This document shows positions 33,482 through 41,875 of a stretch of 64,000 nt of DNA, in pieces. Below the pieces are notes generated by a model, which had not been told where the DNA came from, did not search any database, and saw only the letters and a list, made by a program, of their open reading frames with translations. The position numbers were made by a program, and so were the translations under genes. The number at the start of each line of letters is the position of its first letter. Within the stretch, counting starts at the first letter, position 1. Origin of the DNA: Saccharopolyspora_C sp040643635 (lineage in GTDB: Bacteria > Actinomycetota > Actinomycetes > Mycobacteriales > Pseudonocardiaceae); NCBI RefSeq assembly GCF_040643635.1, contig NZ_JBEYUS010000010.1:62001-126000 (forward strand), read 5' to 3'.

Positions 33482-33514
33482 GGGTTCCTCGCCGTGTGCG
33501 GCGGCGGGGAGCCC
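33482..33514. terminator. Hairpin between convergent DUF6807 and glpD genes
   Basis: A 13-bp RNA stem with two G-U pairs, GGGTTCCTCGCCG with CGGCGGGGAGCCC, 7-nt loop, just after the DUF6807 stop and 5 bp before the glpD stop. Confidence 0.65.
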
Positions 33515-33518
33515 GTCT

Positions 33519-35024
33519 TCAGCCCGCCCGCAGCGCCTCCTCCGCGGCGGGGACCGCGCGCTCGCGATCGGCCGGTACCAGGCCGATGCGGGTCCGGCGG
33601 TCGAGCAGGTCGGCGACGTCGAGCGCGCCTTCGCTGCGCACCGCGAAGCGGAGTTCGGCGGGGCGGACGCCGAGCCCGTCGATCGGTTCGAGCAGCCGCG
33701 GATCGCCGTCGGCCGCGGCGACCACGGCCGGTGCCTCGGTGCCGTAGCGGGCGACCAGGTCCCGCGGAGCATCCACAGTGGACAACCGAGTGCGGGGTGC
33801 GGCGCCGAGCAGCGGCAGGTTCCCGGTGCGGCACGGCCGCCGCGCGATCCCGGCGGCGTCCACCGCGTCCTGCGCCATCTTCCGGTAGGTGGTCAGCTTC
33901 CCGCCGACCACGCTGATCACCCCGTCCGGTCCGGTGCGCACCGCGTGCTCGCGGGAGAGGTCCGAGCTGGCACCCTCCCCGCCGTCCAGCAGCGGGCGCA
34001 GCCCCGAGTAGGTGCCCAGCACCTCGTCCCGCCGGATCGGCCGCGCCAGCACCGAGTTCACCGTGTCCAGCAGGAACCCGACCTCCCGCTCGTCGGCGGT
34101 GGGCACGTCCGGGATCGGGCCGTGCTGCTCCTCGTCGGTGAGCCCGATGTAGACCCGGCCGTTCCCGGCGGGCAGCGCGAGCGCGAACCGGTTCGTGGTC
34201 CCCGGGATGGGCACCGTCAGCCCGGCGCCCAGCCCGCCGAACAGCTCGTCGGAGACCACCAGGTGCGTTCCGCGGCTCGGCCGCAGCCGCAGGCCGGGTG
34301 CCACCGCACCGGCCCACACCCCGGCCGCGTTGATCACCGCGCGGGCGCGCAGCGGGATCTCGCCGCCGCCGAGGTGGTCCCGCAGCACCGCGCCCTCGCC
34401 GGTGACCTGCTCGGCCGAGCAGCGGGTGAGCACCGTCGCGCCGTGCGCGGCGGCGGTGCGCGCGATCCCGACGACCAGCCGCGCGTCGTCGACCAGCTGC
34501 CCGTCCCAGGACAGCAGCCCGCCGCGCAGCCGGTCCTGGCGCACCGCGGGCACCATGCGCCGCGTCTCGACGCGGGAGACACGGCGCGGCGCGGGCAGCG
34601 TTGCCCCGGAGGTGCCGGAGCCGCGGCGCAGCAGGTCGCCCGCCAGGAATCCGGCCCCGACCAGCGCCGCCCGGCCCGCGCCGATCCCGCCGACCAGCGG
34701 CAGCAGCTGCGGCAGCGGGCGGACCAGGTGCGGGGCGGTGCGCTCCATCAGCACCCGGCGCTCGACCGCGCTCTCGTAGGCGATGCCGACGGCTCCGGAG
34801 GCGAGGTAGCGCAGCCCGCCGTGCACCAGCTTCGAGCTCCAGCGGCTGGTGCCGAATGCGAGGTCGTGCTTCTCGGCCAGCACGACGCGCAGCCCGCGGG
34901 AGGCGGCGTCCAGCGCGACTCCGGCGCCGGTCACCCCGCCTCCGACGACGAGCAGGTCCACTTCGGGGTGTTCGGCGAGCTCGGCCAGTTCGCGGGTGCG
35001 GCGGGCGGCGTTCAGGGCGGTCAT
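33519..35024 (-). CDS. glpD: Glycerol-3-phosphate dehydrogenase (FAD-dependent)
   Basis: A 501-residue FAD enzyme oxidising glycerol-3-phosphate to DHAP at the membrane. It has the FAD motif LLVVGGGVTGAGVALDAASR, the GlpD signatures FGTSRWSSKLVHGGLRYL and VVGGKLTTYRKMAQDAVD, and a C-terminal helical domain. The ATG overlaps the stop of the TetR gene (ATGA). Facing an AGPS-like synthase and a DAG-kinase-like gene, it would supply or remove DHAP/G3P for lipid synthesis. Confidence 0.93.
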   Translation of the reverse strand: MTALNAARRTRELAELAEHPEVDLLVVGGGVTGAGVALDAASRGLRVVLAEKHDLAFGTSRWSSKLVHGGLRYLASGAVGIAYESAVERRVLMERTAPHLVRPLPQLLPLVGGIGAGRAALVGAGFLAGDLLRRGSGTSGATLPAPRRVSRVETRRMVPAVRQDRLRGGLLSWDGQLVDDARLVVGIARTAAAHGATVLTRCSAEQVTGEGAVLRDHLGGGEIPLRARAVINAAGVWAGAVAPGLRLRPSRGTHLVVSDELFGGLGAGLTVPIPGTTNRFALALPAGNGRVYIGLTDEEQHGPIPDVPTADEREVGFLLDTVNSVLARPIRRDEVLGTYSGLRPLLDGGEGASSDLSREHAVRTGPDGVISVVGGKLTTYRKMAQDAVDAAGIARRPCRTGNLPLLGAAPRTRLSTVDAPRDLVARYGTEAPAVVAAADGDPRLLEPIDGLGVRPAELRFAVRSEGALDVADLLDRRTRIGLVPADRERAVPAAEEALRAG

Positions 35025-35596
35025 CGTGCTCCCTCCTCGGGGCGCAGGTAGGCGTCGAGCGCGGTGCGCAGCTGTTCGTCGAGCCGGTCCGGTGGCAGCA
35101 CGTCGGAGACGATGCGGGCGGAGACCACCGCGGACTGCACCTGCAGCAGCACCATCGCGGCGAGTTCGTCCGGATCGCCCGCGCGGATCGAGCCGCCCTG
35201 CTGCCCGTGCCGGATGGCGCCGGTGAGGACGTCGAGGATGTGGTGCTGGCTGGTGCCGAGCCGGTCGAACACGTAGGTGATCAGCAGTTCGGGATCGGTC
35301 TCCAGGACCTTCCGGAACAGCGGGTGGTCGCGCACGGCGGAGGCGGTGCGCACGATCCGCTCGACGCCGTCGGCGCGCGATCCGCCCCCGGTGTCGGCGG
35401 GCAGCAGCGCGACGAGTTCGCGGGTGAGCAGGTCGGCCGAGAGCGTCCGCACGTCCGGCCAGCGGCGGTACACCGTCGGCCTGCTCACGCCCGCGCGGCG
35501 AGCGATCTCGGCGAGGGTGGTGCGGCGCATCCCGACGGCGAGCACGCATTGCGCGGCGGCGTCCAGGATCGCCTCGTCGTTACGACTTGACGTCAT
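35021..35596 (-). CDS. TetR-family regulator of the glycerolipid locus
   Basis: A 191-residue TetR repressor: AILDAAAQCVLAVGMRRTTL, AEIARRAGVSRPTVYRRWPD, then a helical ligand domain. Co-transcribed with glpD (ATGA overlap) and divergent from the AGPS-like gene, whose start is only 17 bp away. It probably controls both units; lipid or acyl-CoA ligands are common in such regulators but cannot be read here. Confidence 0.88.
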   Translation of the reverse strand: MTSSRNDEAILDAAAQCVLAVGMRRTTLAEIARRAGVSRPTVYRRWPDVRTLSADLLTRELVALLPADTGGGSRADGVERIVRTASAVRDHPLFRKVLETDPELLITYVFDRLGTSQHHILDVLTGAIRHGQQGGSIRAGDPDELAAMVLLQVQSAVVSARIVSDVLPPDRLDEQLRTALDAYLRPEEGAR

Positions 35597-35613
35597 GTGT
35601 AAAACTGTAACGC
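35597..35613. promoter_or_regulatory. 17-bp divergent gap with direct repeat
   Basis: Only GTGTAAAACTGTAACGC separates the tetR and AGPS-like starts. It contains the direct repeat TGTAA-N3-TGTAA and no Shine-Dalgarno for either gene, so both mRNAs may be leaderless, with promoters inside the opposite reading frames. Confidence 0.5.
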
Positions 35614-37215
35614 ATGACTGAGCTTGAGCACCGCACCCCGGATCTGGCCTGGAACGCCTGGGGCACCACCGACGCGGCGACCCCGGTGTCCGACCAGGTG
35701 CGCGGCCTGCTGGAGGCGTTCCTCGGCGTCGAGCACCGCGACACGCCCTCGGTGGACCGGTCCGAAGTGCGCCTCGGCGAGACCCGGCTTCCCGCGGAGG
35801 CCCGGGCCGCCCTCGCCGGGATCGTCGGCGACGACGCGATCCGCACCGACGACGAGACCCGGCTGCTGCACGCCGGCGGCAAGAGCACGCCCGACCTGCT
35901 GCGCCGCCGCGCCGGCGACGCCGGGGCCGCACCGGACGCGGTGGTGCTGCCCGCGGACCACGACCAGGTGTGCGCGGTCCTCGCCCGCTGTGCCGAGCAT
36001 CGCATCGCGGTGGTCCCGTTCGGCGGCGGCACCAGCGTCGTCGGGGGAGTGGAGCCCGAGCGCGGCGGCTTCACCTCGCTGATCTCGCTCGACCTGCGAC
36101 GGCTGGACCGGCTGGTGGCCGTCGACGCCGACTCGCGCACCGCGACCCTGCAGGCCGGGCTGCGCGGACCGGAAGCCGAAGCGCTGCTGGCCGAGCACGG
36201 GTTCACCCTCGGGCACTTCCCGCAGAGCTTCGAGCACGCCAGCATCGGCGGCTTCGCCGCCACCCGCTCCTCCGGGCAGGCCTCGGCGGGCTACGGGCGC
36301 TTCGACGCCGCGGTGCTGCGGATGCGGGTCGCCACCCCGGGCGGCGAGCTCGACCTGGGCCGGGCGCCGGCGTCGGCGGCCGGGCCGGACCTGCGGCAGC
36401 TGTTCCTCGGCTCGGAAGGCGCGTTCGGGATCATCACCGAGGTGACCGCCCGGGTGTACCCGGTGCCCGCCGAGGTCGAGTCCGAGGGCTGGTCGTTCCC
36501 CGACTTCGACGCCGGCTCGGCGGCGCTGCGGCGGCTGGCGCAGGAGGAGGCGCTGCCCACCGTCGCGCGGCTGTCCGACGAGACCGAGACCTGGATCAAC
36601 CTGTCCGCGGCGCACGACGTCGGAGAGGGCGGCGGCCCCGGCGGCTGCCTGCTGATCACCCGGTACGAGGGCGCGCGGGTCGCGGTGTCCGCGCGGGCGC
36701 GGGCGCTGCTGGCCGAGGCGGGTGGCGAACCGCTCGGTGCCGAACCCGCCGAGAGCTGGGCGCACGGCCGCTACCACGGCCCGTACCTGCGGGACGCGCT
36801 GCTGGACGTGAACGCGCTGGCCGAAACCCTCGAAACGGCGACCACCTGGTCCCGGCTGGCGGAGACCCGCGCCGCCGTGCAGGAGGCCGTGACCGAGGCG
36901 CTGGCGGCGCAGGGCACGCCGCCGCTGGTGCTCTGCCACCTCTCGCACGTCTACCCGGCCGGGGCCTCGCTGTACTTCACCGTCGTCTGCGCCCGCGCCG
37001 AGGACCCGGTGCGGCAGTGGCGCCGCGCGAAGGACGCGGCGGGGGCGGCGATCAGCCGGGTCGGGGCCACCATCACCCACCACCACGCGGTCGGCCTGGG
37101 CCACCGGCCGTGGCTGGCCGACGAGATCGGGGAGCTCGGCGTGCAGGTGCTGGGGGCGGTGAAGTCCGCGGTGGACCCGGCCGGAGTGCTCAACCCGGGC
37201 AAGCTGATCCCGTGA
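35614..37215 (+). CDS. FAD-binding oxidase, alkyl-DHAP synthase (AGPS)-like
   Basis: A 533-residue VAO-type flavoprotein resembling alkyldihydroxyacetonephosphate synthase, the enzyme that makes the ether bond in ether lipids. The FAD segment VVPFGGGTSVVGGVEP, the family stretch FEHASIGGFAATRSSGQAS ending in AGYG and the HHH motif (TITHHHAVGLGHRPWL) match AGPS. It is followed without a gap by a DAG-kinase-like gene, an arrangement similar to Rv2251-Rv2252 in Mycobacterium tuberculosis. Ether-lipid synthesis is therefore a reasonable inference, not a demonstrated function; there is no adjacent fatty alcohol reductase. Confidence 0.85.
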   Translation: MTELEHRTPDLAWNAWGTTDAATPVSDQVRGLLEAFLGVEHRDTPSVDRSEVRLGETRLPAEARAALAGIVGDDAIRTDDETRLLHAGGKSTPDLLRRRAGDAGAAPDAVVLPADHDQVCAVLARCAEHRIAVVPFGGGTSVVGGVEPERGGFTSLISLDLRRLDRLVAVDADSRTATLQAGLRGPEAEALLAEHGFTLGHFPQSFEHASIGGFAATRSSGQASAGYGRFDAAVLRMRVATPGGELDLGRAPASAAGPDLRQLFLGSEGAFGIITEVTARVYPVPAEVESEGWSFPDFDAGSAALRRLAQEEALPTVARLSDETETWINLSAAHDVGEGGGPGGCLLITRYEGARVAVSARARALLAEAGGEPLGAEPAESWAHGRYHGPYLRDALLDVNALAETLETATTWSRLAETRAAVQEAVTEALAAQGTPPLVLCHLSHVYPAGASLYFTVVCARAEDPVRQWRRAKDAAGAAISRVGATITHHHAVGLGHRPWLADEIGELGVQVLGAVKSAVDPAGVLNPGKLIP

Positions 37216-38090
37216 TCGACGAGATCGCGCTGCTGGTCAACCCGAGCTCGGGCCAGGGTGGGGGCGCGGCGGTCGCGTTGCGCGCGCTGCACTTCCTGCG
37301 CGGGGCGGGGGTGTCGGTGCGGGTCCTGGTCGGCCGGGACGCGGCCGAGGCGCAGGCGCTGGCCTACCGGGCCGTCGAGGCGGGAACCGGGGCGTTGGTG
37401 GCGTGCGGCGGTGACGGCATCGTCAACCTGGCGCTGCAAGCGGTGGCGGGCACCGGCACGCCGTTCGCGGTGATCCCGTCCGGCACCGGCAACGACCACG
37501 CCCGGATGCTCGGCGTCCCGCGGCACGATCCGATCGCCGCGGCCCGCGTGCTGCTGGACGGGGTGGCGCGCCCGATCGACCTCGGGCGCGCCGGGGACCG
37601 CTGGTTCGGCACCGTGTTCGCCGGTGGTTTCGACGCGAAGGTCACCGAGCGCACCAACCGGTTGCGCTGGCCGCGCGGGAAGCTGCGCTACAACCTCGCG
37701 CTGGTGGCCGAGCTGGCTGCGCTGCGGCCGCTGCACTACGAGCTGGAGCTCGACGGGGAACGGGTGTCCACCAGCGGTGTCCTGGTGGCGGTCGGCAACG
37801 GCGCCAGCTACGGCGGCGGCATGCGGGTCTGCCCGGGCGCGGTGCCCGACGACGGGCTCTTCGACGTCACCGTCCTCGGTGCGGTCCCGCTGGCCCGGCT
37901 GGTGCGGCTGCTGCCGACGATCTACCCGGGCACGCACGTGGCGCGCCCGGAGGTCACGACCTACCGGGCGCGGCGGGTGCGGCTGTCCACTCCAGGCGTC
38001 GTCGGGTACGCCGACGGCGAGCGGTTCGCGCCGCTGCCGGTGGTGTGCGAGTGCGTTCCGCGCGCCGCGACCGCGCTGGTCCCGGTCTGA
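37212..38090 (+). CDS. Diacylglycerol/lipid kinase family protein
   Basis: A 292-residue lipid kinase of the DagK/YegS family. The nucleotide-binding segments LLVNPSSGQGGG, ACGGDGIVNLALQAV and VIPSGTGNDHARML are intact, and the C-terminal sandwich ends VGYADGERF as in the family. It phosphorylates diacylglycerol or a related lipid alcohol at the membrane. The GTG start overlaps the AGPS-like stop (GTGA), so both are translated together. Confidence 0.9.
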   Translation: MIDEIALLVNPSSGQGGGAAVALRALHFLRGAGVSVRVLVGRDAAEAQALAYRAVEAGTGALVACGGDGIVNLALQAVAGTGTPFAVIPSGTGNDHARMLGVPRHDPIAAARVLLDGVARPIDLGRAGDRWFGTVFAGGFDAKVTERTNRLRWPRGKLRYNLALVAELAALRPLHYELELDGERVSTSGVLVAVGNGASYGGGMRVCPGAVPDDGLFDVTVLGAVPLARLVRLLPTIYPGTHVARPEVTTYRARRVRLSTPGVVGYADGERFAPLPVVCECVPRAATALVPV

Positions 38091-38096
38091 CCCGCG

Positions 38097-38258
38097 CTAG
38101 TTCCAGCGCTGGTCGTGCGGCTCCGACTTGTCCTCGGTCTTGAAGTTGCGCCGCAGCGAGACGCTGACCAGCTTCTCCAGCAGCGAGACGGCCTGGCCCA
38201 GGCGGTCGTCCGGCAGCTGGTCGACCAGCTCGTGCAGCAGAGTTCGTTCTTCCCTCAC
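38097..38258 (-). CDS. Small helical protein
   Basis: A 53-residue ORF read from GTG 38258: the segment TLLHELVDQLPDDRLGQAV continues SLLEKLVSVSL, then a charged tail (FKTEDKSEPHDQRWN). Amphipathic leucine-rich helices of this type occur in many small actinomycete proteins of unknown function. No strong Shine-Dalgarno precedes the start, and it converges with the DAG kinase gene 6 bp away. I take it as real because its codon pattern and helix periodicity are good, but the start is uncertain. Confidence 0.5.
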   Translation of the reverse strand: MREERTLLHELVDQLPDDRLGQAVSLLEKLVSVSLRRNFKTEDKSEPHDQRWN

Positions 38259-39074
38259 GAGCGAGAGGGTAAGGGACGGAGATCGTCTCACGTCCGGCGG
38301 TACCCGGTTCGTTATCCCCGGTCCGGGCCGCGTTCGCGCCACTGTGGCCGGTCGTGGACGCGGCGGCGGGTGGCGGTACCGGGGAAAACGCCTGGTTGAC
38401 GAGTCAAGTTGTCCCGCGGGTGCGGTCGCACCGCAGGTGGCTCGCGGTGCGGCGGGTGATCGTGGGGCGAGGTCCACTGTGGATCTTGATCGACTTCTGC
38501 GGCGGGCGCCCCGCGGGGCGCGGCGTCGCCACCGGCTCCGCCGGAAGTGCGGCGTGCGGAATTCCCGCGAGGCTGATAATTCTTGCTGGATCGCATCGTC
38601 GCGAACGGGAGAGCGGCCGTTCGGTGAATCCGAAAATGGCGACCCGAGGTGAATTCACCACGCGACCGACGCACTTTTTCGAAGGTCGCAAAAAGCGCTG
38701 TGAACTGCGGCGATGTCACTTCTGAATCGCCGAGACGGTATTCATCGAGCGGGCCCCATCTCATTTCCAGACACCATTGATCCGAGGGTGTGACATTCCT
38801 GGATCGGTACCCGCTCCGCGGTTAACGTGAAGCGGCGCGCGGCCGCGATCTTCCCCCCGCGATCCTCGGCAACCGCCGCGATCGACGGCCACCCCGGAGG
38901 CGGCGAACGCCCGGCCGCGCCCGAACCAGGCCCGACGACGCCGTCGCGGCCACCGCACCCGGCCCCACCGCGCCGCATCGCGCCCCGCCGAGGCCCCGCC
39001 CGCCAGGGGGACCACCCCGTCGGAACCGCGCGGCGCCCCGGCGCGCGGCGGACACCGGTGACCGGAGGAGACCG
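38259..39074. other. 816-bp region without a convincing gene
   Basis: Reading frames here have proline/arginine-rich translations without family character, so I annotate none. The part 38560-38830 is clearly A/T-richer than its surroundings. It holds the perfect palindrome GGTGAATTCACC (38648-38659), a hairpin GCACTTTTT / AAAAAGCGC (38671-38698) and one copy of TCCACTGTGGA near 38464-38474. It probably carries promoter and regulatory DNA for the MFS gene at 39075 or an RNA. Confidence 0.5.
38648..38659. promoter_or_regulatory. Perfect 12-bp palindrome in an A/T-rich intergenic stretch
   Basis: GGTGAATTCACC, followed 11 bp later by the stem-loop GCACTTTTT-N10-AAAAAGCGC (38671-38698, one mismatch). 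A dimer operator or the base of an RNA structure are both possible. Confidence 0.4.
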
Positions 39075-40358
39075 ATGCAGCAGGCGAACCGGCCCGGCAC
39101 CGCGGTACCGCCGCACCGGGCAGGACCTCGCGGTTTCCTCACCGCGATGGTCGTCGACACCATCGGTTCCGGGGTGTGGGTGACGTTCTCGCTGCTGTAC
39201 TTCACCGAAGGGCGCGGCATCCCGCTGGCCACCGCCGGAACCGCGCTCAGCACCGGATCGCTCGCCGCGCTCGTGCTCGGCGGGCTCGCCGCGGGCGCGT
39301 TCGCCGACCGCGTCGGCCCCTACCCGGCCGCGGTGCTGAGCTGCGCGATCCGCGCGCTGGTGTTCCCCGCCTACCTGTGGGCCGACACCCCGGCCGCGGT
39401 GGTGGTGATCGCGTTCGGGGTGAGCCTCGGCGACCGGCTCTACTGGGCCGCGCACGGCGGGCTCGTCGCCGGGATCACCTCCGATGAGCAGGCGCGACGC
39501 CGGTTCTTCGCGCTGCTCAACGGGTTGCGCACGATGGGACTCGGGCTCGGCGCCCTGGTCGTCGCCGTCGGCGCCGCGCTGGAGCAGTGGTCCGGGCCGG
39601 TGTTCTGGACGGCGATACCGCTGCTCAACGCGGCCGGATTCGCCGTCGCCGGCCTGCTGTTCCGGCGCATCGGCGCGCGCGCCCCGCGGCACCGGCCGTC
39701 GGCCGCGGTGACCCGCGGGTACCGCGAGGTGTTCGCGAACCGGCGGTTCCTCGCGTTCACCGGCGCGACCCTCGCGCTCACCCTCGCCGCCGTCGCGTTC
39801 GAATCGATCCTGCCGATCTACCTGCGTTGGCTCGGGCTGCCGCTGTGGCTGCCGCCGGTCGCGTACGTGCTGTCCTGCCTGGCGATCCCCGCGTTCCAGC
39901 CCGTCGTCCTGCGCTGGGGCAGGGGACGGGCGCCGATGCGGCTGATGGCGCGGTCCGCGCTGCTCGTCGCCGCATCGCTCGGCGGATTCCTGCTGCTCGT
40001 CGGCCGGAACGTGTCCGGCGCGGCGCTGCTGCTGGTGGTGCTGGTTCTGGTGTTCAGCCTCGGGCAGGCGCTGTTCGGGGCGGTGGCGATGGTCATCGTG
40101 CTCGACTTCGCCGGCGGCTCGGGCGCGGGCCGCTACGGCGCCTGCTACCAGCTGGTGTGGGGGATCGCGAGCGCCGTCGGACCCGGGCTGAACACCGTGC
40201 TGTTCGCGGTGTCCGGCACGGCGCCGTGGCTGGTGCTGGCCGGTGCGCTGCTCGCCGCCGCACTCGTCTACCGGCGCCTCGACCGCACCGCGCCCCCGGG
40301 AGCCGACCGATCCCGGGGGCGCGCGGTGGCGCCACCGCGCCGCGTGCGGGCGAGGTGA
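39075..40358 (+). CDS. MFS transporter, probable drug/metabolite exporter
   Basis: A 427-residue major facilitator with about twelve hydrophobic helices. FADRVGPYPAAVLSCAIRAL after helix 2 is the loop motif region, and the sequence begins with a short cytoplasmic Pro/Arg-rich tail. It resembles the exporter-type MFS proteins of actinomycetes rather than sugar porters. GGAGGAG precedes the ATG. The last 70 bp contain a perfect 13-bp hairpin that may be its terminator. Confidence 0.82.
   Translation: MQQANRPGTAVPPHRAGPRGFLTAMVVDTIGSGVWVTFSLLYFTEGRGIPLATAGTALSTGSLAALVLGGLAAGAFADRVGPYPAAVLSCAIRALVFPAYLWADTPAAVVVIAFGVSLGDRLYWAAHGGLVAGITSDEQARRRFFALLNGLRTMGLGLGALVVAVGAALEQWSGPVFWTAIPLLNAAGFAVAGLLFRRIGARAPRHRPSAAVTRGYREVFANRRFLAFTGATLALTLAAVAFESILPIYLRWLGLPLWLPPVAYVLSCLAIPAFQPVVLRWGRGRAPMRLMARSALLVAASLGGFLLLVGRNVSGAALLLVVLVLVFSLGQALFGAVAMVIVLDFAGGSGAGRYGACYQLVWGIASAVGPGLNTVLFAVSGTAPWLVLAGALLAAALVYRRLDRTAPPGADRSRGRAVAPPRRVRAR
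40289..40323 (+). terminator. Hairpin inside the 3' end of the MFS gene
   Basis: CGCGCCCCCGGGA / TCCCGGGGGCGCG, a perfect 13-bp stem with a 9-nt loop, still within the coding frame and 35 bp before its stop. It may end transcription before the convergent small gene at 40366-40548. Confidence 0.5.
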
Positions 40359-40365
40359 GCGAACG

Positions 40366-40548
40366 TCAGCGGCCGTGCCGGACCAGGCCCGCGATCTCCA
40401 CCGGGGCCACGATCGCCAGCGCCGCCGCGATCTCGGTGCGGCCGAACCTGGCGATCAGCAGGTCCAGCTCGATCGCCGCCACCTCCGGGTCCCGCGGTGC
40501 CTGCTCGTCCACCAGCTGTCGAACCCGCTCGACCAATCCCTCGTGCAT
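40366..40548 (-). CDS. Small helical protein of unknown function
   Basis: A 60-residue protein, MHEGLVERVRQLVDEQAP followed by EVAAIELDLLIARFGRTEI and AALAIVAPVEIAGLVR, predicted as two or three helices. GGGAGTG lies 6 nt before the ATG. It is convergent with the MFS gene. I do not recognise a family; size and helicity fit a regulatory or complex-assembly peptide. Confidence 0.6.
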   Translation of the reverse strand: MHEGLVERVRQLVDEQAPRDPEVAAIELDLLIARFGRTEIAAALAIVAPVEIAGLVRHGR

Positions 40549-40868
40549 CGCACACTCCCTGCGTCGTCGGTGGGGCGAGCAGTGGGACCGGCCGCCGCGG
40601 CGGGCATGACGGCGTACTAGCGAGCACCCACCCTTCGAGTGGAGTCGAGCCGGATTCCTTGACCGTGGCGCCGAAATCTGCGGCTGCCGCCCGGATTGGG
40701 CCGAACGGGCGATTGCGATCCGGGGTCGTTCGACCGGGCGGACGGCGCAGCTGCGGCGTTCACCCGGTGCGCCGTTCGACCTGGCGAGCGCGGCGGGGCC
40801 GCGGCCTAAGCTGATCTCCGGAGTTCGCGGTGATCGGCACCGCGGCCTGCGCTCGAGGAGTGGATCGA
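40549..40868. other. 320-bp intergenic region
   Basis: Divergent region between the small gene and the GH114-type lipoprotein gene. No gene or clear operator seen. GAGGAG at 40853-40858 is the ribosome site of the downstream gene. Confidence 0.5.
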
Positions 40869-41732
40869 ATGGGCTGCGCACCGCTGGCGACGCGCTGCGC
40901 CGTGCTCGGCGCGGCAGTGCTCGCACTGGCCGCCTGCGGGACCGAGCCGGACCAGCCGGTGGTGCGCGACATCGCCGCCGAAGCTCCCACCGGCCCGGAC
41001 CGCAGCGCGCCACCTGTAGGCGGCGTGCACGACTACCAGCTCGGCGGCGCCTACCCGCCGCCCGCCGGAGTCACCGTCGTGACCAGGGACAGCACCGCGG
41101 AACCGGTGCCGGGGCTGCACAACATCTGCTACGTCAACGGATTCCAGACCCAACCGGCCGACCGCGACCTCTGGCTGGAGCAGCGGCGCGACCTGGTGCT
41201 GTCCGGGCCCGACGGGGAACCGGTGATCGATCCGGACTGGCCGGACGAACTCCTGCTGGACACCTCCACCGAACAGCACCGCACCCGGCTCGCCGAGATC
41301 ATCGGCGCCACCGTGGCCGACTGCGCCGCCCGCGGCTTCGACTCCGTGGAACTGGACAACCTCGACTCCTACACCCGCTCCGACGGGGCGCTCGACGCCG
41401 ACGACAACCTCACCTTCGCGCGCCTGCTGGTCGACGCCGCGCACGGTGCCGGGCTCGCCGTGGCGCAGAAGAACGCCCCCGACCTCGGTGTGCGCGGCAA
41501 GGACGAGGCCGGCTACGACTTCGCGATCGCCGAGAGCTGCCACCGCTGGACCGAGTGCGCGGACTACACCGAGCACTACGGCGGCCTGGTGCTCGACATC
41601 GAGTACGCCGACGACCTGCGCGGCACCTTCCCCGAGGTCTGCGCCGACCCGGAGACCCCCGCCACCACCACGCTGCGCGACCACGACCTCGTGCCGCCCG
41701 CGGACCCCGCCCACGTCTTCGACCACTGCTGA
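40869..41732 (+). CDS. GH114-type (polygalactosaminidase-like) lipoprotein
   Basis: A 287-residue protein with a lipoprotein signal ending LALAACG, Cys23 being the lipid site. The mature part resembles the endo-alpha-1,4-polygalactosaminidase (GH114, TM1410) barrel: CYVNGFQTQPAD, SVELDNLDSYTRSDG with the likely acidic residues, and AVAQKNAPDLG. It would act outside the membrane on an exopolysaccharide. ATG 40869 is chosen for the GAGGAG 11 nt upstream and because it starts a proper signal peptide. Confidence 0.82.
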   Translation: MGCAPLATRCAVLGAAVLALAACGTEPDQPVVRDIAAEAPTGPDRSAPPVGGVHDYQLGGAYPPPAGVTVVTRDSTAEPVPGLHNICYVNGFQTQPADRDLWLEQRRDLVLSGPDGEPVIDPDWPDELLLDTSTEQHRTRLAEIIGATVADCAARGFDSVELDNLDSYTRSDGALDADDNLTFARLLVDAAHGAGLAVAQKNAPDLGVRGKDEAGYDFAIAESCHRWTECADYTEHYGGLVLDIEYADDLRGTFPEVCADPETPATTTLRDHDLVPPADPAHVFDHC

Positions 41733-41875
41733 GCCCGCCCGGCGTCGTCGCCGCGGGACGGGAATCCGCAGCGGCACGGGATCACCGGGGCTCTTGCTGG
41801 GCCGTCCGGGTGGAGTGCGCGGCGTCGTCCGGCGAGTCGTCGTCATCGGGGCCCCGGTGCCGGACAATTCCGGTC

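Noticed and set aside
38312..38764. A 150-residue minus-strand gene in the 0.8-kb gap
   Set aside because: No family character, no Shine-Dalgarno and Arg/Pro-rich composition; it runs across A/T-rich regulatory-looking DNA.
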